A stretch of DNA of 64,000 nucleotides, from positions 27,602,105-27,666,104 of the forward strand of contig OZ024866.1 in the NCBI GenBank assembly GCA_964017155.1, in the 5' to 3' direction. Of the stretch, positions 31,459-41,859 are shown one piece after another (the first letter of the stretch is position 1; each line of letters opens with the position of its first letter). Below the pieces are notes generated by a model. That model did not search any database and was not told where the DNA came from. It saw only the letters and a list, made by a program, of their open reading frames with translations. The position numbers were made by a program, and so were the translations under genes. This DNA comes from Oasisia sp. SBJ-2009 (taxonomy: Eukaryota; Annelida; Polychaeta; Sabellida; Siboglinidae).

Positions 31459-31860
31459 GTTTGCCCCAAACAGGTTGTACTGCGTGAAAAATTGCACACT
31501 TTATTATTAGTCAAGATCGCCAAACACAAGTACTTGCCGCTAATGCCATGGCAACCACCATAATAATCGATTAAAATTCATGATTTCCGTGAGCATTGTC
31601 ACCGGCAAAGTGTTCCATTGCTTCTGCTTGTAATAATCCTTCGGACAATATAACTGAAACACGCTATTTAGGAACAGTTCGATTATTACAACCAAATACA
31701 AAGTCCTATTATATGGCTATATGTTATAAGGAGAATATGGACTTACTCAAGTTACTGCCCCCAACTGCCCGCAGCCTCGTTTTCGCGCGCGAGAATTGCA
31801 CGCCCTATACTGCAGTGGATGTCGACGGACTACGGCAGGATTTTCGTTTCGTGTTTGCAG

Positions 31861-32127
31861 ACCGTGACCCAGCAGGCGACGGCGCTGAGCGAGCTGCGCT
31901 TCAGGTGCAAGTTGTGCGGGAAGGGCTTCAGGGAGCAGCGGTACGTGACGCAGCACATGGTCCTCCACAAGGAGCCGCACCTGACGTGTTCCTTCTGCGG
32001 GCGCCGCTTCCGCTGGGTGACGAGTCTGCGCAACCACCGCATCAGCTGCTTCCGGCGCATGACCGCGACCACGGCGCGGCCAGGCGGAGACGATGGCGCC
32101 GCACAACCAGCTCAGTCGCCGAGGTAG
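31861..32127 (+). CDS. alternative 3' exon 19: two-finger class II cassette (C2H2 + C2HC)
   Basis: Acceptor 'TTTCGTGTTTGCAG' ends at 31860; phase 0 (ACC GTG ACC), stop TAG 32125-32127, 88 residues. Finger 1 at about 16-36 ('GFREQRYVTQH'), finger 2 at about 43-63 is C-x2-C-x12-H-x3-C ('RRFRWVTSLRNH', ending RISC). The basic/Pro tail has no motif. This begins a GC- and CpG-rich subfamily distinct from class I: different linker (HKEPHLTC), Trp-containing finger 2 and a terminal Cys ligand. Confidence 0.86.
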   Translation, partial: TVTQQATALSELRFRCKLCGKGFREQRYVTQHMVLHKEPHLTCSFCGRRFRWVTSLRNHRISCFRRMTATTARPGGDDGAAQPAQSPR

Positions 32128-32363
32128 TCGGGTCGGGTCTCGCCCGGTGTGAACCGACGTCGTCGTGCCGTATTACGTGGCATGGCGTTTGACACGGTTA
32201 CAGGCCCTGCCTGATACACTACCAACCAATGGTATATGGCAGTGACCTAACGGGTACATTGCTATGACAGTATGTGCATGTATACTTCACCACCGGACGC
32301 TGTCTGGTGTCTGGTGGGATCCAACGTGCGCTGCTCTTTTCCGAAACGCGGAATCCGATAGCC

Positions 32364-32369
32364 AATAAA
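32364..32369 (+). promoter_or_regulatory. polyadenylation signal AATAAA after cassette 19
   Basis: Canonical hexamer 236 bases beyond the stop of cassette 19. Confidence 0.5.
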
Positions 32370-32749
32370 AACAGTGTATCGGATTGACACAAAGCCACCT
32401 CGGTGAAACAGTGAGAGCGTGTCTTCACCCATAGTCGCACTTCCATCAGACATAGTTTCGTTTCAAAGCGAAAATAGGCTTCCGACTGGATATAGACGTA
32501 CACACAGAATCCAAATTAGTGATCGCGTTGTAAAGGATTGATCTTCGGTGAACAATGGCGTGTGTTTGTTAAGGCATTACGACGTTGTCGTTGGAGAGGT
32601 TGCATAGGTAGCTTCACCGGGACCAAATTCGTGTGTCGACAAGTTGCATGTGTCGTTGTGTCCGTCTGAAAGGTTGCGAGTTATGATCGAGCTACGATCA
32701 CCATGCAGAACCAATTCGACACGCATAACATGCCCGCTTGGTTTTGTAG
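32370..32749. other. spacer before cassette 20
   Basis: No feature beyond the branch region and acceptor of cassette 20. Confidence 0.45.
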
Positions 32750-33154
32750 ACGGCCACGGGGTTCTTGCCTCACGTCGACGCTAACGCCGAGACAGGAACT
32801 CGTGACGTCGCCGGTGACACCCCGCAATGTCACGAATGCGGCATCCGCTTCGCGAATCTGCGTCAGCTGGGAGCCCACTGTGCCCAGTGCCGCGGGCCGG
32901 GCGGCGGGGGCACGGTGTCGACGGGCCTGTACCTGTGTCGGGTCTGCGGGAAGGCGTTCACCCAGTGGCGCTACTTACGTCAGCATGGCGACATGCACGG
33001 CGAGGCGAAGTACTCGTGCGAGACATGTGGACGTCGCTTCCGCTGGTCGACGTACATCAAGATGCACCGCACCATGTGCAGCAAGAGGCTGGCCGCGGCA
33101 GCCGCAGCGGAGGCGGCGGCGCAGGCGGCCCGGCATGGACAGACGGACGGCTAG
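32750..33154 (+). CDS. alternative 3' exon 20: three-finger class II cassette
   Basis: Acceptor 'GCTTGGTTTTGTAG' ends at 32749, in-frame TAG. Phase 0 (ACG GCC ACG), stop TAG 33152-33154, 134 residues. Fingers: a C2HC-like first (about 27-47, H-x3-C), a C2H2 second (63-83, 'RYLRQH') and the class-typical C-x2-C-x12-H-x3-C third (90-110, 'RRFRWSTYIKMH'). A Gly-rich spacer (GPGGGG) separates fingers 1 and 2, and an Ala-rich tail follows finger 3. The stop codon lies inside the first unit of the 44-bp satellite, which may have fixed the C-terminus. Confidence 0.86.
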   Translation, partial: TATGFLPHVDANAETGTRDVAGDTPQCHECGIRFANLRQLGAHCAQCRGPGGGGTVSTGLYLCRVCGKAFTQWRYLRQHGDMHGEAKYSCETCGRRFRWSTYIKMHRTMCSKRLAAAAAAEAAAQAARHGQTDG

Positions 33155-34590
33155 CTCCGTGGACGGCGTATGATACGTACTCGTGAGGACGGCTTTAGCT
33201 CCATGTACGGTGTATGATACGTACTCGTGAGGACGGCTGTAGCTCCGTGTACGGTGTATGATACGTACTCGTGAGGACGGCTGTAGCTCCGTGTACGGTG
33301 TATGATACGTACTCGTTAGGACGGCTGTAGCTCCATGTGCGGTGTATGATACGTACTCGTGAGGACGGCTTTAGCTCCGTGTACGGTGTATGATACGTAC
33401 TCGTGAGGACGGCTGTAGCTCCGTGTACGGTGTATGATACGTACTCGTGAGGACGGCTTTAGCTCCATGTACGGTGTATGATACGTACTCGTGAGGACGG
33501 CTGTAGCTCCGTGTACGGTGTATGATACGTACTCGTGAGGACGGCTGTAGCTCCATGTACGGTGTATGATACGTACTCGTGAGGACGGCTGTAGCTCCGT
33601 GTACGGTGTATGATACGTACTCGTGAGGACGGCTGTAGCTACCTGCACGGTGTATGATACGTACTCGTGAGGACGGCTGTAGCTCCATGTACGGTGTATG
33701 ATACGTACTCGTGAGGACGGCTGTAGCTCCGTGTACGGTGTATGATACGTACTCGTGAGGACGGCTGTAGCTCCGTGTACGGTGTATGATACGTACTCGT
33801 GAGGACGGCTGTAGCTCCATGTACGGTGTATGATACGTACTCGTGAGGACGGCTGTAGCTCCATGTACGGTGTATGATACGTACTCGTGAGGACGGCTGT
33901 AGCTCCGTGTACGGTGTATGATACGTACTCGTGAGGACGGCTGTAGCTCCGTGTACGGTGTATGATACGTACTCGTGAGGACGGCTGTAGCTCCATGTAC
34001 GGTGTATGATACGTACTCGTGAGGACGGCTTTAGCTCCGTGTACGGTGTATGATACGTACTCGTGAGGACGGCTGTAGCTCCATGTACGGTGTATGATAC
34101 GTACTCGTGAGGACGGCTTTAGCTCCGTGTACGGTGTATGATACGTACTCGTGAGGACGGCTGTAGCTCCATGTACGGTGTATGATACGTACTCGTGAGG
34201 ACGGCTTTAGCTCCGTGTACGGTGTATGATACGTACTCGTGAGGACGGCTGTAGCTCCATGTACGGTGTATGATACGTACTCGTGAGGACGGCTTTAGCT
34301 CCGTGTACGGTGTATGATACGTACTCGTGAGGACGGCTGTAGCTCCATGTACGGTGTATGATACGTACTCGTGAGGACGGCTGTAGCTCCGTGTACGGTG
34401 TATGATACGTACTCGTGAGGACGGCTGTAGCTCCATGTACGGTGTATGATACGTACTCGTGAGGACGGCTGTAGCTCCATGTACGGTGTATGATACGTAC
34501 TCGTGAGGACGGCTGTAGCTCCATGTACGGTGTATGATACGTACTCGTGAGGACGGCTGTAGCTACCTGCACGGTGTATGATTCGTACTC
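33140..34590. repeat. 44-bp minisatellite, about 32 copies, overlapping the end of cassette 20
   Basis: Unit of 44 bp: GTATGATACGTACTCGTGAG then GACGGCTGTAGCTCCGTGTACGGT, with CCATGTACGG and GGCTTTAGC variants alternating in patterned order. The first, degenerate unit contains the stop of cassette 20 (GGCTAGCTCC). The minus strand is open over long stretches only because of the periodicity. Confidence 0.96.
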
Positions 34591-34829
34591 GCGATGTTCG
34601 ACGGACATCGACATATATATTTACTTAAAAATTGAGCGAGTTGATTTAGTTACTGTTGAATAACATTCCTGCTGTGTTCTCGTATTGTATTCTCCTGTTT
34701 AAGAGTTGTTTGTAACTGGAGACGTGTTGGCGAACGTAGTTAAGGGTTGTAGCTGTAGGTCAGTGTAGGATCATGTTTGCTTTTACATAGGCGATGTTAA
34801 TAACCGAGGAAACTCTTCGGAATATGACA

Positions 34830-35667
34830 TTAAAGGACAAACAAAGTTAACTTTTACGTGGCATACACCTAATAGAGTTAATATAAAGTAACAATTTCCA
34901 CATATACTCAATTTTTTAACGCCAGCGGTTTACCAGAAAAATATTTTTTAACACCCAGCCATCCAAATTCTATGCGCTACCCCATCTTAGACGAAGAATG
35001 ACGTCACGACGGTGATCGAGGCGCTCTCCACGTAGATTCCCTGCATAGGGTTTGGCTGTTGTCGTGAAATGGCTGCAACTCGGCAACGCGCGTAACATGC
35101 TGATGACGGTAAATATAAAGTTGTCTATTATTGTTATCGCTGAAATCATCCCATCAACTGATGATACATGTCTACATCAAAGCATTTCTCCTCAAAATGG
35201 ACCGAGCAAATTGCCAAACAGTACGCCCGCAAATCACCAACGTGAATCCATTGCTTCAATACTACCGGTTGTTTCAACTATTATTGCAACCGTATGCCGA
35301 ACACGAAGGCATAATTACTAAAGTTTACCATAGATTTAACCACAGATTTAGATATACGTCTATAAGCAGCTGCTAGATGTCACGCAAACTGAACGAACTG
35401 TCGAAGACTCGAAGTTGTTGACCCTTAACGACGTCGCCGGAAGCTGACCGAGATATAGAATGCCGCGCGCTGAATGGCCAAGCCAAATTAACCCTTCACC
35501 TATGGCGACGTCTAGACCATCGTGGATTTCGTTAGAATTTTAGACTTTAAAGTCACATTCTGAGTAAACCGCTGACGTTAAAAAATTTAGTATATGTGGA
35601 AATTGTTACTTTGTATAAACTCTATTAGGTGTATGACACGAAGCCGTAGCCTTTTTTTGTCCTTTAA
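34830..35667. mobile_element. 830-bp non-autonomous element with about 100-bp TIRs and TTAA target sites
   Basis: The element runs 34834-35663, beginning AGGACAA and ending TTGTCCT, each flanked by TTAA (34830-34833, 35664-35667). The long arms match: CATACACCTAATAGAGTT, AAAGTAACAATTTCCACATA and AACG(C/T)CAGCGGTTTAC occur in the left arm and as reverse complements on the right. TTAA targets point to the piggyBac or Kolobok groups. Inner sequence near 35070-35095 recurs inverted at 37680-37720. No transposase frame. Confidence 0.85.
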
Positions 35668-35929
35668 GTAGATGCTGCGTTGTTACACAAACAACACTGT
35701 GTGCCGCTGTGATGTCTGACTGTGTCAGCTGACGTTCATAGTTTGTGTTGACATAATGACATTTTACCTATTCGTAATTAACATGTCACCAAGTATCTGC
35801 TAGTAACTGTAATTATAGTAATACACAACTTGTTGTTTGTCCAATTTGTATTGCTATACTTTGTATTAAAATGTAGTTGTTTACTTGTTGACGGTTGCTT
35901 ACTTGTGCATATCGGCCGTTCAGAGACAT

Positions 35930-36295
35930 AGGCCGCCAACTACAGTTTTCCACAGTCCTCTGCACTGGGTATGTCCATGTAAGTCATGTTTTCCTTATGT
36001 CCTGAAGATTGGGCCTCTCATCCACTTGCCGCCGGCGCTCGATGACGGAGGAAGTCTGGCGATGAATGTCGCTGGTTTCCTTAGCGTGTGGCCAACCCAT
36101 CCCCATCTGGTTTCATCTTCAGCAGGCAGTTGTCCTCGTCCACAAAGCAACTTACTGATGGTGTCTGGCCAGCAGATCTGGAGGTTTCTTTTTCATTTGA
36201 CATTTGTTGATTGTGGTCTTGCCATGTGTTGTTGCTGGTGTTAGTTGACCTCAATGTCTCTGCTCCATACAGCTTCATACAACTCTAATACAACC
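35930..36295 (-). mobile_element. RTE-like retrotransposon C-terminal fragment
   Basis: Minus-strand reading contains 'KLYGAETLRSTN', a 'NEKETSRSAGQTP' stretch and, in a shifted frame, 'RWGWVGHTLRKP', corresponding to the RTE-family reverse-transcriptase tail (typical RRKWRWIGHTLRKP). Frameshifted, so inactive. Confidence 0.68.
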
Positions 36296-36468
36296 AACGA
36301 TAGCAAAATCCGTGATCCACTTCTTGTTTAACTCTTTCACAACGAGTCATTGTGGGCTCGCCTCCTTTCGTCTGATGACGTGTTTGACGGAAGTAGCTCT
36401 ACTGACCGCAGTATCCGTTAAGGCGCCGTAGCGTGTGCAACTGGCGACGTTTCCGTTTGATGTTGCAG

Positions 36469-36900
36469 ACCGAGGCCGTCGCGCCGTTCGCACCGTGGCG
36501 CCACAGCGCCAGTCTGGACACGGCCCGGTGGCTAGGTGGCGAGGGACGGGCGTCGGACGGCAAGGGACGGGCGTCGGACGGCAAGCGACGGCGCTGGCCG
36601 AAGTCGCGGATCTGCCCGCGCTGCGGCGTCTCGTGCGCCAGTCTCGCGCAGCTGCGCGTGCACGAGACGGCGGTCCACGCGCTGCCGGCGGCGCGAGGCG
36701 ACCACACGTGCACGGTGTGCGGCAAGACGTTCCTCGAGCTGCGCTACCTGCGCCAGCACATGGAGAAGCACGGAGAGGAACGCTTCGTGTGTGCCAACTG
36801 CGGTCAACGATCGCGCTGGGCGAGCGCCATGATTCGGCACCGCAAGAAGTGCATGGAGGCGCGGTCGCAACTGGTACGCCCGGCCGTGTGGATCGAGTAG
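36469..36900 (+). CDS. alternative 3' exon 21: three-finger class II cassette
   Basis: Acceptor 'CGTTTGATGTTGCAG' ends at 36468; phase 0 (ACC GAG GCC), stop TAG 36898-36900, 143 residues. The 48-residue linker contains a direct repeat 'GRASDGK' twice (21-bp duplication) followed by RRR, a possible nuclear-localisation patch. Fingers at about 49-70 (H-x4-H), 81-101 ('FLELRYLRQH') and 108-128, the last a C2HC ending KKC. Two core Phe positions are replaced (CGVSC, CGQRS), so packing may differ. Very CpG-rich compared with its flanks. Confidence 0.86.
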   Translation, partial: TEAVAPFAPWRHSASLDTARWLGGEGRASDGKGRASDGKRRRWPKSRICPRCGVSCASLAQLRVHETAVHALPAARGDHTCTVCGKTFLELRYLRQHMEKHGEERFVCANCGQRSRWASAMIRHRKKCMEARSQLVRPAVWIE

Positions 36901-37321
36901 GGGCGCGAAGGAACTATGGTTGGTCGTCTGAAGAGGTCGGTGATGGTTCTGGATTGACTTCCGCGCACCTGTGAGAAGAGCGAACTAGCAACTCGCGTGC
37001 ACGCTGCTTAGTACATATACGTGCGCATGGCAACAACAAGAGCAGTTAATTAACGAACTATATGCATAGCGGTATTGTGGCTCGACATTGAGACTGACGC
37101 GGTTCTGGTTAAACTGATACAGTGCTACAGAGACATTGATTCCTATGAACGATAAACCTTTATCGTGTTTTGTTAAACATCGGTAGTTTTGGTTATTAAA
37201 ACTTTTGTCATTTTACAGTTGTCTGGTGTCGTATATGCATGATAAAGTTGACACGTTGAAATCAGCGAATTCTTAATTCAGATAGCTGTATACCCCACAC
37301 ACGCACACACACGCGCACGCA

Positions 37322-37390
<69 letters not shown>

Positions 37391-37418
37391 GTACATATAC
37401 TTGTATATATGGTGTGGG

Positions 37419-37454
<36 letters not shown>

Positions 37455-38236
37455 TATAATCAATTTGGCACTAAAACTCCCTCCTAATTTGTGGAATATA
37501 GAAAGAAAGCAGCTACTTTAATAGTAGAACGTCGAACAAATTCCGATTGTCGACACACATATCCAACTTAGTACGAACATTAAAGGAACCCATGTTTTAT
37601 AGTCAAATCAACGGAGGCTTCGAGATAAAATGATAGACCAGAAGACTATAGTACTTGGTAGTGTCTTTATACACGTGACGTCACGACGCGCGTTGCCGAG
37701 TTGCAGCCATTTTAATCTAACGGTGTGTATGCTCTGTGCCCGTTGTTAGGTCCAAGTTGAATGTCAGCTAAACGGTGTCTAGTTGTACCTTTAGAGTGCG
37801 GACATTATGAGAAAAAGGCAATACGTGATAGGAGACAACGTAAGATGCACGGTCATGGCCCTCATCGGGGGAAGGAGATTTGAATACAAGTCGGGCGGTG
37901 TGACAGTTCGACTAGTTCAGTACACCTTTAACTCAGCAAATTGCATAATATTTTAGTGTGTGTAAATGCTATGACCTTGATTTCTTTTGTTATCTACCAA
38001 TATAATACTTTACTTTATATAGTCGTTAGTGCACTACTACTAGTCTAGTAATTATGAAAACAAGAATCGTCACGTACTGTAGTTTTGTGTAATACTTTAA
38101 GTTCGTCACGTTGACATCCATAAGTTGTTGGTGACACCGACTCTTACTGCGACACCCAGCGCCAGTGTGTGTATAGTTGCCTACAGAGCGTGGACTGTCT
38201 GGGACACAGCTGATCTGATGTCGTCTTTGTTTGTAG
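36901..38236. other. spacer with microsatellites
   Basis: ATTAAA at 37195-37200 (a possible signal for cassette 21). (CA)n/(CGCA)n at 37300-37390 and (TA)n at 37420-37452. The part 37570-37935 begins ATTAAAGGAACC, ends GTACACCTTTAACT and shares inner sequence with the TTAA element, so a second, decayed relative is likely. Confidence 0.5.
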
Positions 38237-38767
38237 AACGTCGTAAAGGGCGGGCGTTGGACAGAACGCGGTGTAGCGCGCGCCGGCCCCAACGACGCCG
38301 TGCCTTGCCCGCCGGGGTATGGCCGGGCCCGTGGCGACGGCAGGGCGGCCCCGGCGGCGAGTGCTCTCGGCTATTACACGTGCCCGCTGTGCGCGAAGAC
38401 GTTCTCGTCGCGCCAGCGCTGTCTGCACCACGAGGCGCAGCACCAGTCGACCGGCCCCGGCGGCGACGTCACGCTGCGCTGTCTCGAGTGCAGCGCCACG
38501 TTCGGCGAGCTCGCGCACCTCGTCGCGCACGCGCACGCCCACCGGACGGCGCCGAGCCGCTTCCCGTGCAAGGTGTGCGGCAAGGAGTTCGACAAGCCCG
38601 GCTACCTCGGCCAGCACATGAAGATGCACGCGCAGCCGCAGTACAAGTGTCCGACGTGCGAGCGCAGGTTCTTCTGGCGCGCCGGGCGCAACAGGCACGC
38701 GAAGATGTGCGCGGCCGCTGAGGCGAACCAGGCGCCGACGTCCGGCAGCGCCGCCAGGCCTAACTGA
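38237..38767 (+). CDS. alternative 3' exon 22: four-finger class II cassette
   Basis: Acceptor 'TCTTTGTTTGTAG' ends at 38236, in-frame TAG. Phase 0 (AAC GTC GTA), stop TGA 38765-38767, 176 residues, the longest cassette. A 48-residue Gly/Arg/Ala linker precedes fingers at about 49-69, 82-102, 111-131 and 138-158. The last is C-x2-C-x12-H-x3-C (AKMC). F1-F2 and F2-F3 spacers are long (12 and 8 residues), so the fingers may not contact DNA contiguously. Paralogous to cassette 23. Extreme GC content. Confidence 0.87.
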   Translation, partial: NVVKGGRWTERGVARAGPNDAVPCPPGYGRARGDGRAAPAASALGYYTCPLCAKTFSSRQRCLHHEAQHQSTGPGGDVTLRCLECSATFGELAHLVAHAHAHRTAPSRFPCKVCGKEFDKPGYLGQHMKMHAQPQYKCPTCERRFFWRAGRNRHAKMCAAAEANQAPTSGSAARPN

Positions 38768-40090
38768 AGGCTGGCGGGTGATGCGTGCAGTTAGCAAGAG
38801 GCAGTTGGTCGCAACGCTGCTAAAGAATGGTCGGCCGCAGTCGTTGCCAGAACGACTCCGCAACAGGAGACGGAGCAGGAGGGTAACCACTGATTGGTGG
38901 ATTCACAACCGACTGAATCCATTCGTTTCTTCATAGCTGACTGATGTCTTCGCAGCTGATTAGTTTCTGCACACATTATTAGTTTCTTCAAAATTGACCG
39001 GCACCGTTTACCGACACAGGCCGTTAGTGCAGGTGTTCGCTTGCACACACCAACATCGCAGCTACGTTCGACCTCCTCTACGGCTGCGTCTTAATGGACA
39101 ACGTCATCATACCATCTGACAATGTCACGTGGTCTGGCGTAGTTACAGGACAACGTGAACTCTAGGTAGACCATGTGTCATGATAACTTGCACACTGTCA
39201 ACCAATATGACTCTCATGTAATATTGGTTTGATCCCGGTAAAATGTGCATGCGTATATTTTATGTAATACTAATTTTATGTGGTGCACGCGGTTTTTCGC
39301 ACGATGCAGCTTGATTTAGTTTCCGTTTGTTTTTAACGAATGGTGTTCAGTCGATACGATTCAGATGAATGGTCGAGCGGTAGAAGAGCAGCGGGTTGTA
39401 GTGGAGTTGTCCCAGCTACATCGGCGCAGTAGATTAGGCCTATACTGTATGTGTTACGAATTAACCCCGATGTATGTCTTTTATGGAGAAACATTTGTTT
39501 TGTTCATTAAAACACGGCTGATAAACCAGTAGAAGTGTGGGAGCTATGTGATACACGTGAACATTTCATTATTAGACATCATACATCAAAGAGGTTCAGT
39601 TGACAGTTAAAGGGAAACTGAAACGCTTTAAGAACTATTGCCAAAACACAAGAACATATACGATTGAATTAGCACGGTGCCACGGTATATGTGAAATAAT
39701 ATTTCAAACATGGATATCATTAACCACTAGGCGCCGCCATATCACGCACAAGCAGCATTTGGTTTGACTGGCCCTTATCTAAGGAATGCAAATGTTATGC
39801 CGATTTCATAAATAGACATTTCCGCGCGAAAACAAGAATATGGTGTCATATTATAAGGTTGGGGCGGTTAGGCATTGTGTAGATCAACAAATCATTTGTA
39901 TGCGTGTTCGAAATTAAATTAAATTACAACGATTTACACCCAGTGACACATTCTGACCATGTTACGTGGGCTTGTGTCGTGAGTCGACAGTTCATAACCG
40001 TACTGGTGAGTGGTGGTCACTGTGGCTCATTACGTTGACCAGTACACACGAAGTTAGGTGAACTTCTCCCGTCTGCATTGGTACGGCGTA
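38768..40090. other. spacer after cassette 22
   Basis: ATTAAA at about 39505 may end cassette 22 transcripts. A short A-box-like 'TGGTCGAGCGGTAGAAG' (39370-39386) is too incomplete for a tRNA. No exon seen. Confidence 0.45.
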
Positions 40091-40091
40091 A

Positions 40092-40830
40092 TATACAATA
40101 CAATACAATACAATACAATACAATACAATACAATACAATACAATACAATACAATACAACACAACACAACACAACACAACACAACACAACACAACACAACA
40201 CAACACAACACAACACAACACAATACAATACAACTTTATTGTCCCGAACCGGGAAATTCGTGTTGCAGCGTTCGTCATCATAAAATATAAAATACAGAGT
40301 AGAGAAATAAAAATACAAATAAAATCATTATTAAAACAGTATGTGAACATTAATCATAATAAAATACAAAACAAATCTATAATATAATTTTAAAGTTATA
40401 ATTGTAATTGTGTAATAAAAAATAAATAAAAATAAAATAAAATACAACATACACAATTACACACATAACGTCAGAGGTGGATTATCGTTTAGAATTTAGA
40501 AGTCGTACTGACATTGGCATGAATGAATCTCGCTTTCTATTTGTTTTGGATATTATAGTTCTGAACCTTCTGGACGAGGGCAGAAGGACGTACTCGTTAT
40601 ATAGGATGTGTGTGCTGTCATTAATTATTTTATTAGCTTTACGGAGTATCTGTTTTTCGTACAAAGCAGTGACAGAGGTTTGTTTGAGGCCGGTTATTTT
40701 GCTACTAATATTTACAACGCGCTGCAATTTATTCTTGTCTTTCTGGCTAACGTTCCCAAACCAACATATAAAAGAAAATGTCAAAACACTCTGGATACAA
40801 GATTTGTAAAACATGGATAAAATGGATAAT
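40092..40830 (-). mobile_element. non-LTR retrotransposon 3' half with pentanucleotide tail
   Basis: Minus-strand translation at 40482-40830 reads '...FYKSCIQSVLTFSFICW', 'NKLQRVVNISSKI', 'YEKQILRKANKI' and 'LLPSSRRF', the conserved C-terminal reverse-transcriptase region of CR1/L2-type elements. It is followed (towards 40092) by a 3' UTR with 'GGGACAATAAAGTTG' and a tail of (ATTGT/GTGTT)n at 40092-40234. Truncated at its 5' end. Confidence 0.78.
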
Positions 40831-41014
40831 ACTGTAGCAGTCATGAAAACAGCCGTGTTATACTTACGTATGTAGATTTGACGTCGGCGTATGTCGTAGC
40901 GATGACCTCTCCATGTCTCGTGTTGCTTATGTAGGTGCATGTTGCCTCTATCGTCCAGTCGATACGCAGTCCTGGTACGATGACTAGTTGGCCTAACACC
41001 ACATTTGACTTTTC

Positions 41015-41420
41015 CATGGGCGTCCATTATAACGTTTCCTTCATTTCATATCAAATTTGAATAGCACATTTTACAGCACATTTAACCTTCACTGGTTGAC
41101 GTGCCCTAGAAAATTCGTTAAATTCTGGTACCTCAGTTTCTCACAGACTACGTGTAGACCTGACACCCCTGACACCCCCTGACGCTTGAATCAGACAGCG
41201 ATCGGTCGTGTTGACATCACCAATCAAAAAGACTTCAGTATGAATACGCAGAAAACACCGACTATCATCTGCCGTAATTTGACAGCTCTGATGCCACGCT
41301 GCACAAACAAAAACATAATTTCTACTCAATCCACACTACATATGTCCTCACAGAAATTCCTGCAGACAACCTGCCTAATGCTATTTGCGTAGGGTACGCT
41401 TTGGCAGAAAACGGGGAATG
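41015..41420. repeat. dispersed repeat, copy 2 (first copy at 9370-9775)
   Basis: Same motif order as the first copy, in the same orientation. No coding capacity. Confidence 0.7.
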
Positions 41421-41859
41421 TTCACGAAAGTTAGTAATAAATCAAGAATGACTTCAAACTTGATTACCTACCGAGGGAAATGACACTGTCTCGATGGTAA
41501 TAATAATATAAGCCATCAAGCGTTGCACCTCTCCAAGATAAACAGCACCCTGTGTTGGTTGAAATACGTTTATTCGGTAACTTATACCATATATACGAGT
41601 TTCGCCTGAAACAAATGGCACTGAACACAACGAACAGTCCACCACAGTATCTTACCGATCTGACAGTAACATATAAAATAGTGAAGATATCTACTTTTTG
41701 GCAGGTGTTTTACACAAATGTTGTAACTGTTCCTATACAAATGCAAAACTCATTTTAACCGACTTCAACCGGACATGAAAACTGCTAATGAAACTGTGGG
41801 TAATGGCAGACGAACACCTTATTGTGGTCAGTTTGAAGAACGCACGTTTACTCTTGCAG

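Noticed and set aside
33316..34614. Long minus-strand open frames (up to 226 codons) with repeated 'VRIIHR' units
   Set aside because: They are produced by the 44-bp satellite, whose unit lacks minus-strand stops in several frames; no start context, splice signals or domain.
36435..36974. 179-codon frame overlapping cassette 21
   Set aside because: A shadow frame caused by the high GC content of exon 21; it reads no finger ligands and crosses the acceptor.
39366..39420. tRNA-like A-box (TGGTCGAGCGGTAGAAG)
   Set aside because: No matching B-box, anticodon arm or acceptor-stem pairing could be found downstream.
40058..40387. Asn/Thr/Gln repeat frames on both strands
   Set aside because: Translation of the pentanucleotide tail of a retrotransposon 3' end.
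41705..41758. 18-codon phase 0 frame after an acceptor-like TTTTTGGCAG
   Set aside because: No ligand pattern or domain, and it lies just 100 bases before the real cassette 23 exon; probably chance.
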